From NCBI GenBank assembly GCA_029058455.1, contig JAIDXU010000092.1, positions 1-7,739 of the forward strand: DNA of 7,739 bases, in the 5' to 3' direction. This DNA is from Paramuribaculum sp. Its GTDB lineage: Bacteria; Bacteroidota; Bacteroidia; Bacteroidales; Muribaculaceae. A model generated the notes under the pieces. That model ran no database searches. It was not told the origin of the DNA and worked only from the letters and a program-made list of their open reading frames with translations. The translations under genes were made by a program, and so were the position numbers. Shown piece by piece: positions 1 through 5,978 of this stretch. The stretch's first letter is position 1; every line of letters starts with the position of its first letter.

Positions 1-1025
1 ATATCGATGTTATCCAAGCCTTCCTTGTTGGCGTTGCGGGGAGGATAGTAGTTGATGCGCACTTTGTGGTAGTAGTCGGTGTAGAGGTCGGGCTGCTCTT
101 CGGGAACGAGGATTGACTCGAGGGTTGAGAGCTTCGAAACCTCTTTGGTGCGGAAGTTGGCGGGTTCGTCGAGCACGAGGCCGTCGCGGTTGCCGAGAAT
201 GTTGGTTGAGAACCAACCTGAGAGGCCGAGGCAACGGGTGCCGATGATGGGAGCGAAACCTGATTTAACGAGGGTCTGGCCGGTCTTGAAGTCCTTACCT
301 GCGATGGGCATACCGGTCTGTTCGGCGAGTTCCCACATTGCGGGGATGTCGACAGTGGTGTTGGGGGCGCCCATGATGAAGGGAGCGCCTTCTTTGAGGG
401 CTGCATAAGCATAGCACATCGAGGGAGCGATATGCTCTTTGTCGTCAGCCTTCATGGCAGCTTCGAGAGCTTCGAATGAGCCGTGGATCTTTTCGTCAAC
501 GGGTACATATACTTCGGTTGAAGCGGCCCAGAGAACTACTACGCGGTCAACACCGGTTTCTTTCTTGAAGTTGCGGATATCCTCGCGGAGCTGCTGTGCC
601 ATATCCCAACGGTCTTTAACTACCTTAACGTTGTCACCGTCGAGACGTTTTGCATAGTTCTTGTCAAAAGCGGCTTTCATGGGCTTGATGGCTTCAAGCT
701 CATCTTTCACCGGATTGATGTCTTTTTCTTTGAGCACCTCGGCGTTGATAGCGCTCTCATAGGCGTTCTGGGGATATACGTCCCATGCTCCGAAAACGAT
801 GTCATCGAGCGACGCGATGGGCACGATCTCATTATATTTGAGATATTTCTTGTCGGCACCTTTGCCAACACGCATTTTGTCGTATTGAGTCATTGAGCCA
901 ACAGGTTTGGCCAAGCCCTTGCGGGCCATCAATACACCGGTCATAAATGTCGATGTCACAGCACCGAGACCCACCACGAGAACACCAAGTTTACCATTGG
1001 CGGGCTTAACATTTGTTTCTTTCAT
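1..1025 (-). CDS. ino1: myo-inositol-1-phosphate synthase, 3' end cut by window edge
   Basis: This cytosolic NAD-dependent enzyme converts D-glucose-6-phosphate to inositol-1-phosphate, the committed step of inositol synthesis. The ATG at 1025 opens 341 readable codons, and the frame is still open at position 1; the family is usually about 400-500 residues, so the C-terminus is missing. An N-terminal Rossmann segment LGVLVVGLGAVTS (residues 13-25) binds NAD. The family signatures follow: GKDFKTGQT (243-251), WFSTNILGNRDG (271-282, the usual SxNxLGNxDG block) and NYYPPRNANKEGLDNID (325-341). The start is preceded by AT-rich sequence without a Shine-Dalgarno, as is common in Bacteroidota. It lies 249 bp downstream of the HAD gene on the same strand, so it may have its own promoter. 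Identity is very secure; only the end of the gene is unseen. Confidence 0.97.
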   Translation of the reverse strand, partial: MKETNVKPANGKLGVLVVGLGAVTSTFMTGVLMARKGLAKPVGSMTQYDKMRVGKGADKKYLKYNEIVPIASLDDIVFGAWDVYPQNAYESAINAEVLKEKDINPVKDELEAIKPMKAAFDKNYAKRLDGDNVKVVKDRWDMAQQLREDIRNFKKETGVDRVVVLWAASTEVYVPVDEKIHGSFEALEAAMKADDKEHIAPSMCYAYAALKEGAPFIMGAPNTTVDIPAMWELAEQTGMPIAGKDFKTGQTLVKSGFAPIIGTRCLGLSGWFSTNILGNRDGLVLDEPANFRTKEVSKLSTLESILVPEEQPDLYTDYYHKVRINYYPPRNANKEGLDNID

Positions 1026-1047
1026 GATTTCGGTAGAAAAATAGTTG

Positions 1048-1060
1048 GAATATTATATTC
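1048..1060. repeat. 13-bp palindrome just upstream of the inositol-phosphate synthase start
   Basis: GAATATTATATTC is a perfect inverted repeat around one central base, 23-35 bp before the ATG at 1025 in an A/T-rich leader. Its position suits a regulator site or promoter-proximal element. In A/T-rich sequence such short palindromes arise by chance, so a role is only a possibility. No convincing Bacteroidota promoter (TTTG with TAnnTTTG) could be placed around it. Confidence 0.3.
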
Positions 1061-1238
1061 AAAAACGTGATAATGGCTTCGGCGGATTGCAATCTGTAAG
1101 GAGGGTTTGGGTGATGCCCCGCCAAAAAGCGTGTAAAAGTAGCAGTTATTTTTGAGCCTGAAAAGTTTTTAAGCAATAAAAGTCAAGCCTTATTGTTAAA
1201 TTATGCAAACTGATAGCTCTTTTAGTTAAGATGTGCTA

Positions 1239-1252
1239 AAATAGCGCTATTT
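1239..1252. repeat. 14-bp perfect palindrome in the HAD-MIPS spacer
   Basis: AAATAGCGCTATTT is a perfect 14-bp palindrome 22 bp beyond the stop of the HAD gene, within the 249-bp spacer before inositol-phosphate synthase. It could be an operator or a very weak stem. As a terminator it is poor, because the hairpin would have only about five A/T-rich pairs around a four-base loop and no clear U-tract. The palindrome itself is certain; its function is unknown. Confidence 0.4.
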
Positions 1253-1274
1253 GTATGGCTTAAATGTTAACGTA

Positions 1275-2003
1275 TTATAACGCTACATTAAGCAGATCTG
1301 ACAGATTTTTTATCATGGAGGGGTGTGTGGCGCGATCTTCTTCCTCGGTCCAACCCTTTCCTTTAAGCCACGCTGTCTTGCAGCCTATCGACTCGGCGGG
1401 AAGAATATCCTTGCGCAGCGAGTCGCCCACAACAAGCACCTCGCACGGCTCCAGTCCCAGGGCTTCAACTCCGAGCGAGAAGATTTTGGGATCGGGTTTG
1501 CGCACTCCGACAATCGCGCTTTCAACAATCTCCTTAAAATAGCGGTCAAGGCCGAAATCGGCCAATACCGACTGAACATTGCCATAGAAGTTGCTCACAA
1601 GCACCATCGGATATTTCTTTGACAACTCTTCAAGCACCGGTCGGGCTTCCTCCACACTGTTGCGTGCGGCTTCATAGCATATCTGAGCTACCTTGTCGGC
1701 CCAGCGGCTCACGGCATCGGCGGGAAGCAATCCCTTGTCGGCGAGTTCCTGAAGCTCAATGCGCATTTTGATGACCAGCAGGTCATGGAAATTGTGATGA
1801 GGCAGAATGTGGCGTGTGCGCGCCAACTCACGCTCGGCAAAAACGTATGCGTCTCTGAAATCCGCCTTGCTCACCGGCACTCCGGCCTCCTGATATGCTT
1901 TCCATATCACTTCGCTCCAGTGATCACCGTGACTGTCGATAGTGCCGCCATAGTCAAAGATTATACCTTTGACGGGGCATGTGCAGCTCTTAGTATTTTC
2001 CAT
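1275..2003 (-). CDS. HAD-superfamily hydrolase, probable phosphatase of the inositol-lipid cluster
   Basis: A 242-residue soluble HAD protein with the four motifs in order: motif I FDYGGTID (nucleophile D17), an alpha-helical cap at about 25-115, motif II VLVSN (S137), motif III with K169 in VRKPDP, and motif IV GDSLRKD (D194, D199). Such proteins usually hydrolyse phosphate monoesters through an aspartyl-phosphate. Oddly, the residue two after the nucleophile, normally the Asp acid/base, is Gly19, so ordinary phosphatase chemistry is not assured. The ATG at 2003 lies inside the end of the upstream CDP-alcohol transferase gene (14 bp overlap), which suggests translational coupling and a shared pathway. 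Plausible substrates are inositol-1-phosphate or a phosphorylated inositol lipid; this is inferred from context only. The family is certain, the substrate unknown. Confidence 0.9.
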   Translation of the reverse strand: MENTKSCTCPVKGIIFDYGGTIDSHGDHWSEVIWKAYQEAGVPVSKADFRDAYVFAERELARTRHILPHHNFHDLLVIKMRIELQELADKGLLPADAVSRWADKVAQICYEAARNSVEEARPVLEELSKKYPMVLVSNFYGNVQSVLADFGLDRYFKEIVESAIVGVRKPDPKIFSLGVEALGLEPCEVLVVGDSLRKDILPAESIGCKTAWLKGKGWTEEEDRATHPSMIKNLSDLLNVAL

Positions 2004-2955
2004 CTTTAAGTTCTTTTGTAAATGTGCGGCAAATGCTTTCGTGACGCACCACCATGTAAATCAGCAGAATGTTGAGCACCACAAGTTCAAAGGCGAAATA
2101 TAGCCACGGCATTGCCACAAACAGAGACACAAACAGGGCTATACATCTCCAGTTAAACGAAAGAATATTGGTGTATTTCATCAGCGGCAGCGATTTGCGG
2201 CGGAAAGCATCGCGAAATGACTGAGGAATATTCTCAGAAGCTCCGAAACGCTTTCTCAGCTCGCGGCGCATGGCCTGGAGAGCCGGGGTTGTGGCTTCTT
2301 GCTGAAGAGTGTAGTTGAGATAGAATTTTGAAGTGAGCATTTTAAAGAAATCCTTGCTCCACGACAGCGACTCGTTGCGTCGGCGCAGATCGTCGGAATC
2401 CTCAAGCTCGCTTCCCTCGGCACCTTTGAGGAAAAAGAGGTGAATCTGACGGTAGCAGTCGGCCATTGCGGCCTGTTTGGCATGACATATTCCGGCGGTC
2501 ACCGCCATAACCCATATTACCCAGTGGTGGGCGATAAAGAATGGCGATGTAACTATTTCGCGTAGACAGATAGCAACATAGATGGTGGCAAACCATATAT
2601 CGCCGCTCACTCCGTCGAGTATTCGCCCGATGCGCGAATATTGTTTGGTCATGCGGGCAAGCTGACCGTCGGCGCTGTCAAACGAATTGGCCCACACAAG
2701 CAGCAGCATACCTATCACATTGATCCACAGCTCCGGATAGTAGAAACATATACCCGCACCAATGCCGAGAAATATCGATGCGATGGTTATGGCGTTGGGG
2801 GTGACATGCAATTTTTTTGCCAGCAATGCCCATGCGAAACCTATGGGGCGGTAGAAAGCGAGGTCGATATGCTCCTCGGTGTCCTGCGACTTGAGTGTGG
2901 CGCGATATTGTTCGCGCAGTTGCTCAAACCTTGACTTATTGTTTTGATTAGCCAT
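1990..2955 (-). CDS. CDP-alcohol phosphatidyltransferase family membrane protein, probable phosphoinositol-lipid synthase
   Basis: A 321-residue inner-membrane enzyme expected to transfer a phospho-alcohol from a CDP-activated donor to an acceptor alcohol. The signature lies at 93-119: D93, D96, G97, A100, R101, G110, D114 and D119, with DGQLAR and LDGVSGD visible. The last Asp is one position later than in the usual D-x3-D spacing. The preceding HVTPNAITIAS (50-60) is typical of the family start. Hydrophobic segments lie near 52-72, 76-91, 119-135, 140-157 and 268-303. Between them is a long charged stretch (about 161-265), a larger soluble insert than in minimal family members. The gene starts 12 bp after the ATP-grasp stop and overlaps the HAD gene by 14 bp. 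With inositol-phosphate synthase and a nucleotidyltransferase nearby, CDP-inositol or inositol-1-phosphate is the likely substrate; the acceptor cannot be read from sequence. Confidence 0.92.
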   Translation of the reverse strand: MANQNNKSRFEQLREQYRATLKSQDTEEHIDLAFYRPIGFAWALLAKKLHVTPNAITIASIFLGIGAGICFYYPELWINVIGMLLLVWANSFDSADGQLARMTKQYSRIGRILDGVSGDIWFATIYVAICLREIVTSPFFIAHHWVIWVMAVTAGICHAKQAAMADCYRQIHLFFLKGAEGSELEDSDDLRRRNESLSWSKDFFKMLTSKFYLNYTLQQEATTPALQAMRRELRKRFGASENIPQSFRDAFRRKSLPLMKYTNILSFNWRCIALFVSLFVAMPWLYFAFELVVLNILLIYMVVRHESICRTFTKELKDGKY

Positions 2956-2967
2956 GAAAAGGGAAAA

Positions 2968-3837
2968 TCACCGGTTGAAAAATTCTTTGATGGCGCTCAC
3001 AATGGCGCGGGCTATATGGGGAGCGGCCTCGTTGCGACACGGGGCGAAGCTGGGCCAGTCGTTGAAGTCGATTATGCGTATGGAGCCGTCAGCATCTACT
3101 ATGCAGTCGCCGCCGTAGATTTTCACATCGAGAGCCTCCGACGCCATAGAACATATCTGCTTGAGATATTTGAGGTCGAAGGGGAGTCCTTTTGAGTGGC
3201 CGTTGATAGCCTCGTGACCATATTTCGAATGACCCTCGTCAAAAGGATAGAACCAGTAGAAGAACGGAGTGTCACACACGCCGTAGAATTTTATCAGATC
3301 TCCCTCGAGGTGACGGTTTATGACGGCACGTTTGATGCCGCGCAGAAAATATTCCTGAAGCACTTCCTGAGCTTCCTGGGGATGGCGCACATAGCTCACA
3401 TCCTCTTTGTGCATGGCATGGAAGTCGCCGCGCTTTATCCATGCCCGGCTCATGTTAATGCGGGTCATGGCGTCGGTCACGGCCTCGTCGGTGTCAACGA
3501 TAAGGCTCTCGGGATAGGGAATATGGCTGCCGAGCAGAATACGGGTCATGCGCTCGCGGGTGCAGTTTTCGATGCCGAAACCTGAGTTTATCACAAGCAC
3601 ACCCTGTTCCTCAAGTTTCTGGAGCAGGGCGATCGAGCGCTGTTCACGGCACATGTTCACAATCACATTTTCAGTGACTTCACCGTTGTTGAGCTGTTCC
3701 TCGCTATAAACCGTAACGGTATAGCCCCGTTTGCGAAGCTGGTCAACCACGAGATTGAATATGGCGGCATCATTGCCTATATGGTTGGGAGAATAAGCTC
3801 CGGCACGCATTATGCCGGCTATCTTTATTTCAGACAT
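2968..3837 (-). CDS. ATP-grasp protein of unknown substrate, ITPK-like metal site
   Basis: A 289-residue soluble protein with ATP-grasp architecture: an N-terminal alpha/beta domain (about 1-85), a linker VINSGFGIENCTRERM (82-97) followed by IPYPE, a probable nucleotide-binding lysine in AWIKRGD (K135), a central strand HLEGDLIKFYGV (176-187), and a metal site made of D244 (YGGDCIV) and D257/N259 (IIDFNDWPSF). Family members form acyl-phosphates for ligation or phosphorylate alcohols. The last two blocks resemble inositol-phosphate 5/6-kinases in order and spacing, but no substrate residues can be assigned. I chose the ATG at 3837. A TTG 63 bases further upstream in the same frame (3900) would overlap the previous gene by 11 bp and add a tail unlike the fold. 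It sits 52 bp after the nucleotidyltransferase and 12 bp before the CDP-alcohol transferase, so it very likely acts in the same pathway. Confidence 0.85.
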   Translation of the reverse strand: MSEIKIAGIMRAGAYSPNHIGNDAAIFNLVVDQLRKRGYTVTVYSEEQLNNGEVTENVIVNMCREQRSIALLQKLEEQGVLVINSGFGIENCTRERMTRILLGSHIPYPESLIVDTDEAVTDAMTRINMSRAWIKRGDFHAMHKEDVSYVRHPQEAQEVLQEYFLRGIKRAVINRHLEGDLIKFYGVCDTPFFYWFYPFDEGHSKYGHEAINGHSKGLPFDLKYLKQICSMASEALDVKIYGGDCIVDADGSIRIIDFNDWPSFAPCRNEAAPHIARAIVSAIKEFFNR

Positions 3838-3889
3838 TGTAGGGGTTTGAAGATTGGTTTTGAGGTTGTGGGGAAGGAGGCGGAGGAAA

Positions 3890-4600
3890 TCAGCCGGCAA
3901 TGAATTTTTCGGCGGCGATTATATCGCCGGCGTGGTCAACATCCATGATTTTCTCTATGGGGAAAGCGCGGAGATCGAGTCCCGCCTCGACCAATGCCCG
4001 CTGATAGTTGCGCATACGGCTCACACCGTTTTCAAGACATTCGCCCAGCACTTTGAGCGCGGGGGGTGTGAGGCCGTAGATTCCTCCCGAGATATATTTG
4101 GTGTCGGGGGCGGCGGTGTCGCGGAACGCAGTTATGCGGAGGTCGCTGTCGGTGGCCACATAGAGCGGCTTTTCATCATCTACAAACGGGGTCACGGCCA
4201 TATAGCCGTCAGCCTTGTCGTCGGCTTCGAATGCCGAGATATATTTGCGGAAATCGCCGGTGCGGAAAATCGTATCGACCGTGGTGAGACAGAATTTTGA
4301 GTTTTCGGCTATTTCGGGAAACGCCTGACTCACTTCCCAGAAGCTGTGCATGGAGCTGGGGGTTGATTTCACGACCAGACGGAGCGGCACAGGCAATGTG
4401 AGCGATTCGAGATACTCTCTCACGGCGGTCATCTGCTCGTTGACAATCACCGAGATAGACTCGGCATTACATTCCAGAAATATATTTATAAGGCGGCCTA
4501 TCATCGGCTCACCGTTGAGTCTAACCAGGGGCTTGGGTAGTTTCACACCCTCCTGCACAAGGCGCGAGCCTTCGCCGGCAGCTATTATGGCATAATTCAT
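3890..4600 (-). CDS. NTP-transferase family nucleotidyltransferase, candidate inositol-1-phosphate cytidylyltransferase
   Basis: A 236-residue cytosolic protein of the GT-A-like sugar-phosphate nucleotidyltransferase fold. It opens with IIAAGEGSRL (5-14), the nucleotide loop, then KLPKPLVRLNGEPMIGR (20-36) with the substrate-phosphate-binding Lys (K23). D109 in TTVDTIF is the probable metal ligand, SGGIYGL (171-177) is a sugar-site strand, and IMDVDHAGDIIAAEKF (218-233) carries the second acidic site (D220, D222). The length matches single-domain cytidylyl- and uridylyltransferases, without the beta-helix acyltransferase tail of GlmU. Archaeal enzymes of this fold make CDP-inositol and work with a CDP-alcohol transferase; the same pairing occurs here next to inositol-phosphate synthase, hence the proposed substrate. 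The alternative is a CDP- or UDP-activating enzyme for another head group. It begins 37 bp after pdxA. Confidence 0.88.
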   Translation of the reverse strand: MNYAIIAAGEGSRLVQEGVKLPKPLVRLNGEPMIGRLINIFLECNAESISVIVNEQMTAVREYLESLTLPVPLRLVVKSTPSSMHSFWEVSQAFPEIAENSKFCLTTVDTIFRTGDFRKYISAFEADDKADGYMAVTPFVDDEKPLYVATDSDLRITAFRDTAAPDTKYISGGIYGLTPPALKVLGECLENGVSRMRNYQRALVEAGLDLRAFPIEKIMDVDHAGDIIAAEKFIAG

Positions 4601-4637
4601 ATCGGGTAGGTTTATTGTCGTGGAAGCTTTCAGCAGC

Positions 4638-5732
4638 TTATTCCGAAAGGTCTACGATAGTGTTGTCATGTTTGTTGCGCTCATGATAATGCTTGCGGAG
4701 CGGATTGGCGGTAGCGCTGTCGTGGGTGTCGCGACGACGGTAAATGTCGATGGCGGCATAGATGGCTTCACGCATACTGTCGGGCGAGGCTTCTCCTTTG
4801 CCGGCTATGTCATATCCGGTGCCGTGGTCGGGGGAGGTACGCACATAGGGGAGACCGGCGGTGAAGTTAACGCCGGCATCCATGCCGAGAGCCTTAAAAG
4901 GAGCGAGGCCCTGATCATGATACATGGCGAGCACGGCGTCGAAACGGGTGTGGAGACCTGAGCCGAAGAAGCCGTCGGCGCTATATGGGCCGAAGGCCAT
5001 GATGCCCTTTTCGTTAGCCTCCTGAATGGCGGGGATTATAATGTTCTGTTCCTCGTCGCCGAGCAGTCCGTTGTCACCCGAGTGGGGATTGAGAGCAAGC
5101 ACGGCTATGAGGGGGCGCACTATCGTGAAATCGCGTTTGAGCGATTGGTTGAGCACATCGAGTTTTTCGAGTATAAGGTCGGTGGTGACCGATTCGCCGA
5201 CTTTTGAAACGGGAATGTGGCCGGTTACGAGCGCCACTCTCAGTCCTCCGTCAACGAGAAGCATCAGAGCCTTGTCGCCCTCTTCGCCGAGCTTTTCTTC
5301 AAGAAATTCGGTGTGGCCGGCAAAGTGAAATTCATCGCTCTGGATATTGTGTTTGTTGATGGGAGCTGTGACAAGCACATCTATCTCTCCCGACTTGAGG
5401 TCATCAACCGCCATCTGAAGGGCTGCGAGAGCTGCTTTTCCAGCTTCGGGCGTAGACCTGCCCGGCTCGGGCTGAGGATCTCCCTCCACTACATTGATAA
5501 CGGTTATCTCATTTTCAGAAGCCTCAGCCGCCGATTTGCGTTCCACAAAGTTGAGCTGAGACATATTGAGCGATTTGCGGGTGGCATTAAAAAGCTTGGT
5601 GGAGCCATACACCACGGGTGTCATAAGTTCGAGCATACGCTCGTCCTCAAGGGTCTTGAGTATCACTTCATAACCGATGCCGTTATAGTCACCGTGAGTG
5701 ATACCTACTTTTATTTTATTTTCGGAGTTCAT
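4638..5732 (-). CDS. pdxA: 4-hydroxythreonine-4-phosphate dehydrogenase
   Basis: PdxA oxidises 4-phosphohydroxy-L-threonine with NAD in the DXP-dependent route to pyridoxal 5'-phosphate; the product spontaneously decarboxylates and is used by PdxJ. The 364-residue protein shows VGITHGDYNGIGYEV near the N-terminus (9-23), VTAPINK (121-127), GHTEFL (139-144, substrate contact), and the three metal-binding histidines H172 (VTGHIPV), H217 (NPHSGD) and H272 (MYHDQGLAPFK), followed by PDHGTGYDIAGKG (301-313). It is about 35 residues longer than E. coli PdxA; the extra part is a hydrophilic, charged C-terminal tail from about residue 332. It is the first gene of the five-gene run and follows a 246-bp non-coding region. 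PLP is needed by serine palmitoyltransferase, which may explain its linkage to lipid genes. The identity is secure, the link inferred. Confidence 0.96.
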   Translation of the reverse strand: MNSENKIKVGITHGDYNGIGYEVILKTLEDERMLELMTPVVYGSTKLFNATRKSLNMSQLNFVERKSAAEASENEITVINVVEGDPQPEPGRSTPEAGKAALAALQMAVDDLKSGEIDVLVTAPINKHNIQSDEFHFAGHTEFLEEKLGEEGDKALMLLVDGGLRVALVTGHIPVSKVGESVTTDLILEKLDVLNQSLKRDFTIVRPLIAVLALNPHSGDNGLLGDEEQNIIIPAIQEANEKGIMAFGPYSADGFFGSGLHTRFDAVLAMYHDQGLAPFKALGMDAGVNFTAGLPYVRTSPDHGTGYDIAGKGEASPDSMREAIYAAIDIYRRRDTHDSATANPLRKHYHERNKHDNTIVDLSE

Positions 5733-5828
5733 GTCGAGAAGTTCAAAATCAAGCCGCTAAATTACTAATTTTTCTTCATCCTTGCAAATTGACCTCCCAT
5801 GCTCCCGCGCGAGTAAATTTATGGTTGC

Positions 5829-5964
5829 TATGAGGTTGTGTCAAAATTCAAAAATTGTAGGGATATACCTTTGGTATGTTTGTATAACGTATTGATAATC
5901 AAGATACATCGCAAAGCGATGTCCCTACGATTAGGTGGATTCCCAATTTTGATGCAACCTCATA
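5829..5964. repeat. nested inverted-repeat element with two covarying hairpins (MITE/REP-like)
   Basis: The outer arms at 5829-5848 and 5945-5964 (TATGAGGTTGTGTCAAAATT and its complement) match at 18 of 20 positions. Inside them, 5854-5883 and the reverse complement of 5902-5931 match at 22 of 30, both starting with ATxGTAGGGA. Each inner arm holds its own hairpin with a 3-nt loop: ATATACC/GGTATGT around TTT (5863-5879) and ACATCGC/GCGATGT around AAA (5906-5922). The stem differences between the two hairpins keep base pairing. The element lies 14 bp beyond the barrel gene stop and about 97 bp before the pdxA start. It may be a small non-autonomous mobile element or REP-type palindrome, and could end transcription from the barrel gene. 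No transposase or clear target duplication is seen. Confidence 0.75.
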
Positions 5965-5978
5965 TATTGAGAAAGAGG

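Noticed and set aside
1134..1141. Possible promoter -7 box TACTTTTA for inositol-phosphate synthase
   Set aside because: It is one base off consensus, and no TTTG or TTG is found at the required distance upstream on the minus strand.
1174..1195. CAATAA/TTATTG inverted repeat as a terminator after the HAD gene
   Set aside because: It has only six A/T-rich pairs with a ten-base loop and no U-tract, so a terminator is not supported.
3838..3900. A longer ATP-grasp reading frame beginning at TTG 3900
   Set aside because: It would overlap the nucleotidyltransferase end by 11 bp and add 21 residues without fold character. The ATG at 3837 begins the first beta strand in the expected place.
3854..4300. 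Plus-strand open frame of 148 codons opposite the nucleotidyltransferase
   Set aside because: It lies antisense to a clearly recognisable gene and its translation has no motif; it is a by-product of that gene's codon use.
5785..5815. Possible pdxA promoter: TCAATTTG at 5792-5785 on the minus strand
   Set aside because: It is one base off the TAnnTTTG -7 consensus, but the only upstream candidate is TTTA at a 21-base spacing instead of TTTG at about 19. The evidence is too weak to annotate.
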